Shown here: positions 18,296-25,649 of the stretch, one piece after another | Layout: every line of letters starts with the position of its first letter | Position numbering within the stretch: the stretch's first letter is position 1 | DNA from: Microbacterium album | GTDB taxonomy: Bacteria > Actinomycetota > Actinomycetes > Actinomycetales > Microbacteriaceae | Direction: 5' to 3' | Assembly (NCBI RefSeq): GCF_014643695.1 | Contig: NZ_BMJY01000001.1 | Span: 1-64,000, forward strand | Length of the DNA stretch: 64,000 bases | Program-made: the position numbers and the translations under genes | Notes under the pieces: generated by a model | Databases searched by the model: none | Seen by the model: the letters and a program-made list of their open reading frames with translations, nothing else | What the model was told of the DNA's origin: nothing

Positions 18296-18355
18296 GCGAA
18301 AAGCCGCGAGGCGAGGACGGATTCCGACGGATCCTCCTCGCCTCGCGGCTTTCGC
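18296..18355 (+). terminator. Strong hairpin terminator after the UPF0182 gene
   Basis: The arm at 18301-18317 (AAGCCGCGAGGCGAGGA) pairs perfectly with 18335-18351 across an 18-base loop, giving a 17-bp stem, and ends in TTTCGCTT. It starts 12 bases after the stop codon. Confidence 0.8.
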
Positions 18356-18450
18356 TTCGCGCGTCCTTCACCGGGAGCGTCATTGTCGTCGCCCGGGGCC
18401 GCCGCGGCAAGGGACGTGCGCCGTCGCGCGGGGCCGGGGAGGATCGGGAC

Positions 18451-20421
18451 GTGAGCAATCTCCTGAGCGGCAGCGCGTCACCGTATCTCCTGCAGCACGC
18501 CGACAACCCCGTGCACTGGCGCGAGTGGGGGGAGGACGCGTTCGCCGAGGCACGCCGCCGGGACGTCCCGGTGCTGCTGTCGATCGGGTACGCGGCCTGT
18601 CACTGGTGCCACGTGATGGCCCACGAGTCGTTCGAGGACGAGGGTGTCGCGTCGGTCATGAACGAGGGCTTCGTGTGCGTCAAGGTCGACCGGGAGGAGC
18701 GTCCCGACGTCGACGCGATCTACATGGCGGCCACGACCGCGATGTCGGGGCGCGGCGGGTGGCCCATGACGTGCTTCCTCACCCCCGACGGCGAGCCCTT
18801 CTACTGCGGCACCTACTATCCGCGACCCCAGTTCCTGCAGGTGCTCGCGGCCGTGCGGGAGGCGTGGGAGGACCGGCGCGAGGCGGTGCTGCGCTCGTCG
18901 GCCGCGGTCACGGAGGCGCTGCAGCGCATGACCTCCGTCCTGCCGGGGAGCCCGGTGGGGGAGGACGCGCTCGCGGAGGCCGTGCGCACGCTCGGCAGCG
19001 AATTCGATCCGCGCAACGCCGGGTTCGGCGGGGCGCCGAAGTTCCCGCCCGCCATGGTGCTCGAGTTCCTGCTGCGGCATCACGCCCGCACCGGGGACGC
19101 GGATGCGCTGCGCATGGCGGAGCGCACGTGCGAGGCGATGGCCCGGGGCGGACTGTACGACCAGCTCGCCGGCGGTTTCGCGCGATACTCGGTCGACGAG
19201 GCCTGGGTCGTGCCCCACTTCGAGAAGATGCTCTACGACAACGCGCAGCTGCTGCGCGTGTACCTGCACCTCTTCCGGCTGACGGGCGCGCCGCTCGTCG
19301 AGCGTGTCGCGCGCGAGACCGCCGAGTTCCTGCTGCGCGAGCTGCGGACACCCCAGGGCGGGTTCGCTTCCGCGCTCGACGCGGACGCGGACGGCGTCGA
19401 GGGCCTGACCTACGTGTGGACCCCGGCGCAGCTCGCGGACGTGCTGGGCGCCGACGACGGCGCCCGCGCCGCCGAGGTGCTGGGCGTCACCACGGAGGGG
19501 ACGTTCGAGCACGGCGCGTCCACGCTGCAGCGGAGATCGGATCCGGACGAGCGATGGTGGGCGGACATCCGGACCCGGCTCCTCGACGCGCGGCGCGGAC
19601 GCCCCCAGCCTGCGCGCGACGACAAGGTCGTGACGGCCTGGAACGGCCTCACGATTGCGGCGCTGGCGGAGGGCGGTGCGCTCCTGGGCGAGGCGCGCTG
19701 GATCGACGCGGCGCGCGAGTGCGCCGAGCTGCTGCGCGACGTCCACATTGTCGAGGGGCGGTTGCGGCGCGTGTCGCGCGACGGGGCCGCGGGTGCGGCG
19801 GCCGCTGTGGCGGCGGACCACGGTGATCTCGCGGAGGGGCTGCTGGCGCTGCATCAGGCGACCGGGGATCGTGGCTGGCTCGAGTCGGCTGGCGAGCTGC
19901 TCGACACCGCGCTCGAGCGTTTCGGGGACGGCGCTGGCGGCTTCTACGACGTCGCCGACGACGCCGAGCGGCTCGTCGCGCGCCCGCGGGATCCGATGGA
20001 CAATGTCGAGCCCTCCGGGCCGTCCGCGCTCGCCGGCGCGCTGCTGACGTACGCCGCGCTGACGGGCTCTCCGCGGCACCATGAGGCGGCCCGGGCGGCG
20101 GTCGCATCCGCGGGCGCCCTCGCGCGGCAGGCCCCGCGCTTCGTCGGGTGGACGCTCGCGGTGGCTGAGGCGATCCAGGCCGGTCCGTTGCAGGTCGCCG
20201 TCGTGGGGGAGGGGACGCCGGCGGACCACCTCGCCCGTGAGGCGCGTGCGAGCGCTTCGCCGGGCCTCGTCCTCGCGGTGGGCGCGCCGGACGCTCCGGG
20301 GATCCCGCTGCTCGCGGAGCGCCCCCTCGTGGACGGTCAGCCGGCGGCCTACGTGTGTCGCGGCTTCGTCTGCGATCGTCCGGTGACCGACGTCGCGGAG
20401 CTCCGGCGCGCGCTGGCCTGA
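18451..20421 (+). CDS. DUF255 thioredoxin-domain protein (YyaL/spermatogenesis-associated family)
   Basis: 656 residues. The GTG at 18451 follows GGGGAGGA at seven bases. The N terminus SGSASPYLLQHADNPVHWRE and CHWCHVMAHESFED (about residues 51-64) with a CxxC-like C-H-W-C active site, the VDREERPDVD block and GGWPMTCFLTPDGEPF are hallmarks of the DUF255/COG1331 family, a thioredoxin-like domain fused to an (alpha/alpha)6-barrel like that of cellobiose 2-epimerases (DGLYDQL-like, HFEKMLYDNAQLLRVY). Length is normal for the family (about 600-680). Its reaction is not known. It stands alone between two terminator-type signals. Confidence 0.9.
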   Translation: MSNLLSGSASPYLLQHADNPVHWREWGEDAFAEARRRDVPVLLSIGYAACHWCHVMAHESFEDEGVASVMNEGFVCVKVDREERPDVDAIYMAATTAMSGRGGWPMTCFLTPDGEPFYCGTYYPRPQFLQVLAAVREAWEDRREAVLRSSAAVTEALQRMTSVLPGSPVGEDALAEAVRTLGSEFDPRNAGFGGAPKFPPAMVLEFLLRHHARTGDADALRMAERTCEAMARGGLYDQLAGGFARYSVDEAWVVPHFEKMLYDNAQLLRVYLHLFRLTGAPLVERVARETAEFLLRELRTPQGGFASALDADADGVEGLTYVWTPAQLADVLGADDGARAAEVLGVTTEGTFEHGASTLQRRSDPDERWWADIRTRLLDARRGRPQPARDDKVVTAWNGLTIAALAEGGALLGEARWIDAARECAELLRDVHIVEGRLRRVSRDGAAGAAAAVAADHGDLAEGLLALHQATGDRGWLESAGELLDTALERFGDGAGGFYDVADDAERLVARPRDPMDNVEPSGPSALAGALLTYAALTGSPRHHEAARAAVASAGALARQAPRFVGWTLAVAEAIQAGPLQVAVVGEGTPADHLAREARASASPGLVLAVGAPDAPGIPLLAERPLVDGQPAAYVCRGFVCDRPVTDVAELRRALA

Positions 20422-20461
20422 GCGGGAGTGGCGCGCGCGCCCGATCCGAAATGATCGGAGC

Positions 20462-20908
20462 GTGCCCCCGACACAGCCGGCCACGCTGCACGCCGGCGGA
20501 CGCCTCGCGCGCCCTCGCAGCCCTTTCCTCTCTCGCATTCTCCGCGCCAGGTCGGGTAGCGCCGTCCGGGTCTTGGCCCTGGCCCTCCTGGCCGGGATCG
20601 GCACTGCTACGGCCGCGGCGCCGGCCGGCGCGGCCGTCGTCGAACTCGGCATCCCGTCGCAGTGGTACAGCTACGAGATGGCACCGACCGAGCCCGTGCA
20701 GCTCATCGACGTCGGACGCCAGGCTCCCGCGCGGCTCATCGAGGAGGTCGTCATCCTCGAGGCCGGTGACGCGCTGGAGGTGCGTGCCAAGCTTCTGATG
20801 CACAACGTTCCCAGCTCATTCGCGCGGTTGCGCACGACGCTGGTCCAGATCGCCGACGCCCACGGTGAGCCCATCAGCGTGCCGGCCGCCGACCTCGGTA
20901 CGCCGTGA
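20462..20908 (+). CDS. Small predicted secreted protein of unknown function
   Basis: 148 residues, GTG start. After a basic, Pro/Arg-rich first 30 residues there is a hydrophobic stretch (VRVLALALLAGIGTATAAA, about residues 36-54) ending in AGAAVV, which looks like a signal peptide with Ala-x-Ala cleavage near residue 58. The mature part (about 90 residues) is mixed and folded-looking (VQLIDVGRQAPARLIEEVVIL, KLLMHNVPSSFARLRTTLVQI) but matches no family I recognise. AATGAT six bases before the GTG and no ribosome-binding site suggest another leaderless start. No link to the neighbouring tRNA is apparent. Confidence 0.55.
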   Translation: MPPTQPATLHAGGRLARPRSPFLSRILRARSGSAVRVLALALLAGIGTATAAAPAGAAVVELGIPSQWYSYEMAPTEPVQLIDVGRQAPARLIEEVVILEAGDALEVRAKLLMHNVPSSFARLRTTLVQIADAHGEPISVPAADLGTP

Positions 20909-20966
20909 CGCGGAACGCCCCTTGGCCGGGCGGTGAACGTGTGCGGAACCGCGGATGTCGGCCGGA

Positions 20967-20996
20967 TTGGCGTCTTCACGGATCCCGTGCTAGAGT
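20967..20996 (+). promoter_or_regulatory. tRNA-fMet promoter (TTGGCG ... TAGAGT)
   Basis: TTGGCG (20967-20972) and TAGAGT (20991-20996) are separated by 18 bases and end 12 bases before the mature tRNA 5' end at 21009. This is the only textbook -35/-10 pair found in this part of the window. Confidence 0.7.
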
Positions 20997-21008
20997 TATC
21001 TCTTGTGC

Positions 21009-21082
21009 CGCGGGGTGGAGCAGCTCGGTAGCTCGCTGGGCTCATAACCCAGAGGTCGTAGGTTCAAATCCTGCCCCCGCAA
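21009..21082 (+). tRNA. Initiator tRNA-fMet (CAT anticodon)
   Basis: The 74-base cloverleaf has acceptor arm CGCGGGG pairing with CCCCGC after an unpaired C1/A72, the initiator hallmark, and an anticodon stem GGG/CCC around CTCATAA (anticodon CAT at 21043-21045), the three G-C pairs that distinguish the initiator from elongator tRNA-Met. The T arm reads TAGGTTCAAATCCTG with a possible A-T/G-C mix in the stem. The CCA end is not encoded (CAAAA follows). Confidence 0.93.
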
Positions 21083-21085
21083 CAA

Positions 21086-21117
21086 AAGGGCCCGGAATCT
21101 CAGGATTCCGGGCCCTT
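21086..21117 (+). terminator. Terminator of the tRNA-fMet gene
   Basis: AAGGGCCCGGAATC and GATTCCGGGCCCTT form a perfect 14-bp stem with a four-base loop, beginning three bases after the tRNA, and are followed by CGCTTTG. Confidence 0.85.
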
Positions 21118-21212
21118 CGCTTTGCTGTCGCGAGAGCCGCCTCCGCGGCTTATACCCTTGGTCCGTGCGTCAGTGGTTTCCTACTGCGAGCTTCGAGGTG
21201 ATCGGCGCCGCG

Positions 21213-21285
21213 TACACTGTGGCCGTCTCAGGGCGGAGGCACTCCGGTAGTGCTGCTTCGCTGCTGACCTGGACAATCGCCTCCG
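21213..21285 (+). other. Promoter-like TACACT followed by a folded element with SRP-RNA-like flanks on the minus strand
   Basis: TACACT (21213-21218) precedes a hairpin with outer stem CGGAGGC/GCCTCCG (21234-21240 with 21279-21285) and an inner TCCGGT/ACC-T-GGA stem. Read on the minus strand the inner part gives CCAGGTCAG, five bases, then AAGCAGC, the same flanks that border the apical hairpin of the 4.5S/SRP RNA, but the GGAA-loop hairpin itself is missing. Function unknown. Confidence 0.25.
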
Positions 21286-21404
21286 GGGGAGCTGTAATGC
21301 TCGTTGTGTCCCGGGAGAAGAACTTCGTTCGTCCCGCCCGACGCTGGATCGCGCCGTGCGCCTGAGCCCAGCCCTCGAGGAGCTCCTCGCCGCGGCGGAG
21401 GTGT

Positions 21405-21549
21405 GAATGCGGACCAGGTTGCGAGCTTCATGAAGCATGCGCATCGTCTCGTACGCCGTGACCCACGGATACCCCAGCTGTCTCCGCGCTCGCCGGGAGC
21501 TGAGCGGCGGCGTTGCGGCGCTGTGCCAGCGGCCCGCGGTGAGCTCGCC
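21405..21549 (-). pseudogene. Possible IS1595-type transposase remnant
   Basis: One minus-strand frame reads ELTAGRWHSAATPPL then RQLGYPWVTAYETMRMLHEAR. This recalls the IS1595 pattern 'VTAGTxFHxTxTPL ... RxLGxxxYETAWxxLHKLR', with the tryptophan-rich stretch that should lie between them deleted. No catalytic DDE residues can be found in frame, so if the likeness is real it is a decayed fragment. Confidence 0.28.
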
Positions 21550-21678
21550 CCCGGCGCCATCGTCACTACCCACGACCCGCAACTGGCCCGCAGCCGTCAC
21601 GCCAGGGCACCATTATCAGGCCCGCGCCTGGACTTCGCTACTGCGGTCGCGCGATGTCGCCTGTAGCCGCTGCCCCGA

Positions 21679-22761
21679 TCAGCCGAGCTCGCGCTCCCTC
21701 AGTTCGGTGGCGGCCGCGATGAGCCGGTCGTTCGCTTCCGTCTCGGCGATCGTCGCGCGCAGTCCCTCGCCCGGGAACCCGCGAACCACGAGGCCGTGGG
21801 CGTCAAAGACACCCATCGCGTCGGCGGTGTGCTCGCCCAGGGGGAACCACAGGAAGTTCGTCTGGGTCTCCGGCAGCTGCCATCCGGCGGCCGTCAACGC
21901 CGAGACGACGCGCTCGCGCTCGGCGACCAGGGCGTCGACGCGCTCCTGCAGCTCCGGCTCGGCGTCGAGCGACGCGATTGCCGACACCTGCGCCAGCGAC
22001 GTGACGCCGAACGGCACCGACACCTTGCGCATCGCGGCGGCCAGCGTCGTCGGGGCGATCGCGTATCCGACGCGCACGCCGGCCAGGCCGTACGCCTTCG
22101 AGAAGGTGTGCGCGACCACGACGTTCGGGTAAGCCCGGAAATACTCGATGCCCGCGGGGGAATCCGCCCGCTGGTTGAAGTGCAGGTAGGCCTCGTCGAT
22201 CAGCACCGGCAGGTGCGGGGGCACGGCGTCGATGAACGCGCGCAACTCGGCGTCCCCGATGGTGGTGCCGGTCGGGTTGTTGGGGTTGCAGACGATCACG
22301 AGACGGGTGCGGTCGGTGATGGCCGCGAGCATCGCCGGCAGGTCGTGCCGGTGATCCGCGGTCAGGGGCACCTGCACCGGCACGGCGCCGGCAGCGCGCG
22401 CGAGCATCGGGTACGCCTCGAACGAGCGCCACGCGAACAGCACTTCGTCGCCGGGGCCCGCGGTCGCGCGCATGAGCTGCGACACGATCTCGACGGACCC
22501 GGCGCCGAAGACGAGGTGCTCGCCGGCGACGCCGAAGCGGCCGGCCAGCCGCGCGGTCAGGGCCGATGCCGCCGACTCGGGGTAGCGGTTGATGCCTGCG
22601 AGAGCATCGGCGACGGCGTCGACGACCGAGGGGAGCGGAGCGTAGGGGTTCTCGTTCGACGAGATCTTATAGATCACGCGGTCGTCGCCGGCGTCGGCGG
22701 AACGCCCCTGCTTGTAGGCCGGGACCTCGGCGAGATCGGCTCGCACGCGCAGTTCAGACAT
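21679..22761 (-). CDS. HisC/Pat-type aminotransferase (histidinol-phosphate or aromatic amino acid)
   Basis: 360 residues. Fold-type I PLP aminotransferase: KISSNENPYAPLPSV at the N terminus, CNPNNPTGTTI (about residues 160-170), DEAYLHF and the PLP lysine in THTFSKAYGLAGVRVGYAI-like AHTFSKAYGL (about 215-224), with the substrate Arg in VRGFPGEGLRATI. Actinobacteria have several HisC-like paralogues; the one annotated Pat transaminates phenylpyruvate. The ATG at 22761 follows GAGAGAAG. It is divergent from a Rieske-oxygenase operon, and a 2-oxoacid decarboxylase lies 6 kb away, so a role in amino-acid catabolism (amino acid to 2-oxoacid) is as likely as histidine synthesis. Confidence 0.82.
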   Translation of the reverse strand: MSELRVRADLAEVPAYKQGRSADAGDDRVIYKISSNENPYAPLPSVVDAVADALAGINRYPESAASALTARLAGRFGVAGEHLVFGAGSVEIVSQLMRATAGPGDEVLFAWRSFEAYPMLARAAGAVPVQVPLTADHRHDLPAMLAAITDRTRLVIVCNPNNPTGTTIGDAELRAFIDAVPPHLPVLIDEAYLHFNQRADSPAGIEYFRAYPNVVVAHTFSKAYGLAGVRVGYAIAPTTLAAAMRKVSVPFGVTSLAQVSAIASLDAEPELQERVDALVAERERVVSALTAAGWQLPETQTNFLWFPLGEHTADAMGVFDAHGLVVRGFPGEGLRATIAETEANDRLIAAATELRERELG

Positions 22762-22822
22762 CTTCTCTCGCTTCCTCGTCCGCGCCCCGAGGCGGTTTGA
22801 CACTCCCGGCGGCGCTTCGTAC

Positions 22823-22835
22823 TATCAAAATGATA
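22823..22835. promoter_or_regulatory. AT-rich operator-like palindrome TATCA-AAA-TGATA
   Basis: A perfect 5+3+5 inverted repeat sits in an AT-rich island (22820-22856) between the divergent aminotransferase and reductase genes. Its half site TGAT/ATCA recurs in the islands at 28935 and 32154, so the same regulator may act on all three. Confidence 0.4.
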
Positions 22836-22894
22836 ATAACCATTTATTCGAATAGCCACGAGCGGTCGCATCACGATCGAGGAAGGTACGTCGG

Positions 22895-23875
22895 ATGCCT
22901 GATGAGCGGACGCGCTCCGCGCAGCCCGAGCCGGCCGCGCACATCGATCTGATCGTGCGCGGGATGCGCTGGGAGGCCGACGGCATCCTCCTGCTCGCGC
23001 TCGAGCGCCCCGAGGGCGGCGACCTTCCTGCCTGGGAGCCCGGCGCGCACGTCGACCTGCGCCTTCCCAACGGCGTCGAGCGGCAGTACTCGCTGTGCTC
23101 GGATCCCGACGACCGGACCACGTGGCACGTCGCGGTCCTGCGCGAGGACATCAGCCGCGGCGGCTCCCGCTACGTGCACGGCGACCTGCGACCGGGCCAG
23201 CGGCTCACGGCGACCCTGCCGCGCAACAACTTCGCGCTCGTCGAGGCACCCGAGACGATCTTCGTGGCGGGAGGCATCGGGATCACCCCGCTCCTGCCGA
23301 TGATCCGCCGAGTCGCGGCTTCCGGCCGCCGGTGGCGCCTGGCGTACCTGGGCCGTTCGCTCGACCGCATGGCCTACGTGCGCGACGCGCTGCTGACCGG
23401 CCCCGAGGTGACGCTCGTCGCGGCCGACCGGGACCAGCGGCTCGAGCTCGCCGAGTGGATCGGTACCCCGCAGGCCGGCGCCGCCGTGTACGCGTGCGGT
23501 CCCGCGCGCATGCTCGACGCGCTCGAGGAGCTCTCGCTCGACTGGCCGCGAGGGACGCTCCACCTCGAGCGCTTCCAGCCCAGGGTGTTCGCCGACGCCG
23601 ACGACGCCTCCACCTTCGACGTGGAAGCCCGTCGCTCGGGGCTGCGCGTCACGGTCGAGCCCCACTGCTCGATCCTCGAGACCCTCGAGCGTGCCGGCAT
23701 CGGCGTCCCGAACTCGTGCCTCGAGGGCGTCTGCGGCACGTGCGAGACCCGCATCATCGACGGTGAGGCCGAGCACCGGGACAGCATTCTCGCGCCGGAC
23801 GAGCGCGAGGCGAACGAGACCATGATGATCTGCGTCTCGCGCTCGCGGCGACCCACCCTCGTCCTCGACATCTGA
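22895..23875 (+). CDS. PDR/VanB-type oxidoreductase (FNR domain plus C-terminal 2Fe-2S ferredoxin)
   Basis: 326 residues. An N-terminal flavin domain with RQYSLCSDPDD (about residues 67-77), a pyridine-nucleotide domain with FVAGGIGITPLLPMI (about 122-136) and YACGPARML, and a C-terminal plant-type ferredoxin with CLEGVCGTCETR (about 276-287) and the fourth Cys in MMICVSRS. This order is that of phthalate-dioxygenase-reductase/vanillate demethylase reductase, which passes electrons from NAD(P)H to a Rieske oxygenase; the oxygenase gene follows 54 bases downstream. First gene of a plus-strand operon; ATG after GAGGAAGG at about ten bases. Confidence 0.9.
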   Translation: MPDERTRSAQPEPAAHIDLIVRGMRWEADGILLLALERPEGGDLPAWEPGAHVDLRLPNGVERQYSLCSDPDDRTTWHVAVLREDISRGGSRYVHGDLRPGQRLTATLPRNNFALVEAPETIFVAGGIGITPLLPMIRRVAASGRRWRLAYLGRSLDRMAYVRDALLTGPEVTLVAADRDQRLELAEWIGTPQAGAAVYACGPARMLDALEELSLDWPRGTLHLERFQPRVFADADDASTFDVEARRSGLRVTVEPHCSILETLERAGIGVPNSCLEGVCGTCETRIIDGEAEHRDSILAPDEREANETMMICVSRSRRPTLVLDI

Positions 23876-23929
23876 CTCTGGCCCCGACCGATGATCGACG
23901 ATCCCCGACGACTGCCCGAAGGAGAGCAC

Positions 23930-25132
23930 ATGGACACCGGAACCGCCTACGGACTGCGGCTCGGCGCGCCCCTCAACGACCTCGCTCAGGTCGGCCCCGG
24001 CACCCCGTACGGCGAGGTGCTGCGCCGCTATTGGCAGCCGATCGCCAAGGTCGAGGACGCCACGACACGACCCGTCCTCGTGAAGATCCTCGGCGAGGAC
24101 CTCGTGCTCTTCCGCACCCGTAAGGGGGCGCCCGGCCTGCTGCACCCGCGCTGCATCCACCGCGGCGCGTCGCTGTTCTACGGGGGCGTCGAGGAGGAGG
24201 GCATCCGCTGCTGCTACCACGGCTGGGTCTTCGACACCGAGGGCCACTGCCTCGAGCAGCCGTGCGAGCCCGAGCTGGGGCTCCACCGCGACCGCGTGCG
24301 CCAGCCCTGGTACCCGGTCGAGGAGCAGTACGGCTTGATCTGGGCGTACATGGGTCCGCCCGAGAAGAAGCCCGTGCTTCCGAAGTACGACACGTTCGAG
24401 AACCTCGCCCACGACGAGCAGCTCATCGTCGACGACAACGGTGTGGGCGGCGGCGGTCCCGCTGAGCTGGACTTCAACTGGCTGCAGCACTGGGAGAACG
24501 TGATGGACCCGTTCCATGTGCCGATCCTGCACGCGCGGTTCAGCGGCAATCAGTTCACGCCCGAGATGGCCCTCATCCCGGTCGTCTCGTACGAGTACAC
24601 CCCGACCGGCGTGCGCTCGATCCAGCACCGGGACCTCGGAGACGGGCGCCAGCTGCGCCGGGTCACCGAGGTGATGTTCCCGAACCTGCGCGTCGTGGCG
24701 AGCCCGAAGCTGAGCTCCGGCCAGACGAACATGATCGGCTGGGTCGTGCCGCAGGACGACACGAGCTTCCGCATCTTCACGGTTGCGCGCGACGCGGACC
24801 CCGACTTCCTCCGCAAGCTGCGGTCGACGCATGAGGGCAAGGCCTGGAAGGACCTCACCGACCTCGAGCACCAGCGCCTTCCGGGCGACTACGAGGCGCA
24901 GAAGTCGCAGGGGCCGATCTCGCTGCACAGCGAGGACCACCTCACCACCACCGACCAGGGCGTCGCGATGGTGCGTCGCATGATGGCCAAACAGAACCGG
25001 ATCGTCGCGCAGGGCGGCGACCCGGCCGGAGTCATCTTCGACGAGGCCGAGCGCGTGGTGCGCATCGAAGGAGGCAACTACTTCGAGGGCGCGCCCGATG
25101 CGCCGCTGCTGGCCGCGGCCGTCGAGGACTGA
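23930..25132 (+). CDS. Rieske non-heme iron oxygenase, phthalate-4,5-dioxygenase/vanillate-demethylase type
   Basis: 400 residues. The Rieske 2Fe-2S site is CIHRGASLF ... CCYHGW (C-x-H about residue 72, C-x2-H about 92), and the mononuclear iron site is NVMDPFHVPILH (about residues 193-204) with Asp/His/His ligands. One alpha subunit without a beta-subunit gene fits the ring-hydroxylating or O/N-demethylating 'OMO' type rather than the alpha3beta3 dioxygenases. The start at 23930 follows GAAGGAGA at five bases. Electrons would come from the reductase upstream. The substrate is not evident; neighbours (amidohydrolase, M20 enzymes) point to a nitrogen-containing aromatic or heterocyclic compound. 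Confidence 0.88.
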   Translation: MDTGTAYGLRLGAPLNDLAQVGPGTPYGEVLRRYWQPIAKVEDATTRPVLVKILGEDLVLFRTRKGAPGLLHPRCIHRGASLFYGGVEEEGIRCCYHGWVFDTEGHCLEQPCEPELGLHRDRVRQPWYPVEEQYGLIWAYMGPPEKKPVLPKYDTFENLAHDEQLIVDDNGVGGGGPAELDFNWLQHWENVMDPFHVPILHARFSGNQFTPEMALIPVVSYEYTPTGVRSIQHRDLGDGRQLRRVTEVMFPNLRVVASPKLSSGQTNMIGWVVPQDDTSFRIFTVARDADPDFLRKLRSTHEGKAWKDLTDLEHQRLPGDYEAQKSQGPISLHSEDHLTTTDQGVAMVRRMMAKQNRIVAQGGDPAGVIFDEAERVVRIEGGNYFEGAPDAPLLAAAVED

Positions 25133-25133
25133 C

Positions 25134-25649
25134 ATGCCGAAGTACCAGGCGCAGCCGCCGCGCGGCGATCGTCCGCTCGCGATCCTCGGCATCAGCGACG
25201 TCGTCGTGCTGGAGGGCGAGCCCGACGTGCCCGTCACGCGACACGAGGTGTCGGCGTGGGGACGGTGGGTGCGGGACGTGCAGATTCCGGACGGCGCGGC
25301 AGACGGCATCCGTCGACTCGCCGCGCGCTACGAGATCGTCTGGGCCTCGGAGTGGGGTCACAATGCGCACACCGCGTTCGCCGCGGCGCTGGGCCTGCCG
25401 GACGACCCCTGGCCGTTCCTGCCGGTGCAGTTCGACAAGCTCGAGACGATCCGCGCGTATGCCGGCGAGCTGCCGTGGGTGTGGATCGACGGCCCGGTCG
25501 TCGACCTGCACGAGCCCGACGCCGTGGAGGATGGTGTGCTGGTGCGGGTCGATCCGAGACGCGGGCTCGCGGGGGTCGATCTGGGCGCCGTCGACGACGC
25601 GATGGACCGACTGATGGCGCGAATGCGCGCGGGAAAGGAAGATGCATGA
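25134..25649 (+). CDS. HAD-fold protein ('Swiss Army Knife RNA repair'-type HAD domain)
   Basis: 171 residues, starting one base after the oxygenase stop. The arrangement LAILGISDVVVLEGEP, a squiggle-like AWGRWVRDVQIPDG, YEIVWASEWGHNAHTAFAAALGLP (about residues 65-87) and PWVWIDGPVVDLHEP resembles small HAD-domain proteins annotated as 'HAD domain in Swiss Army Knife RNA repair proteins'. The first motif here is ILGISDVVVLE, lacking the usual DxD nucleophile pair (DVDGVL), so phosphatase activity is doubtful. It overlaps the next gene by ATGA. Why it sits inside an oxygenase operon is unclear. Confidence 0.6.
   Translation: MPKYQAQPPRGDRPLAILGISDVVVLEGEPDVPVTRHEVSAWGRWVRDVQIPDGAADGIRRLAARYEIVWASEWGHNAHTAFAAALGLPDDPWPFLPVQFDKLETIRAYAGELPWVWIDGPVVDLHEPDAVEDGVLVRVDPRRGLAGVDLGAVDDAMDRLMARMRAGKEDA

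Larger units (their letters stand above)
21118..21678. other. 561-base stretch without a convincing intact gene
   Basis: No open frame here has the codon pattern of the neighbours. The stretch holds a TACACT box with a structured element behind it (21213-21285), and a minus-strand frame (21405-21549) with weak likeness to IS1595-type transposases. It separates the housekeeping block and tRNA from the catabolic region on the right. Confidence 0.5.

Noticed and set aside
15654..18506. 950-codon minus-strand frame opposite the UPF0182 gene
   Set aside because: Same effect; the plus strand encodes a clear family member with promoter and terminator, and the opposite translation has no recognisable motif.
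20441..20458. CCGATC/GATCGG inverted repeat before the small secreted protein
   Set aside because: Six-base arms only, overlapping the putative -10 box; not distinguishable from chance.
21061..21082. tRNA 3' end as attachment site of an integrated element
   Set aside because: No integrase gene and no repeat of the tRNA 3' sequence could be found in the rest of the window.
21230..21290. Signal-recognition-particle RNA on the minus strand
   Set aside because: Flanking sequences fit but the conserved apical hairpin (GG-GGAA-type loop) is missing and the outer helix is far too short for a functional 4.5S RNA; kept only as an unexplained element.
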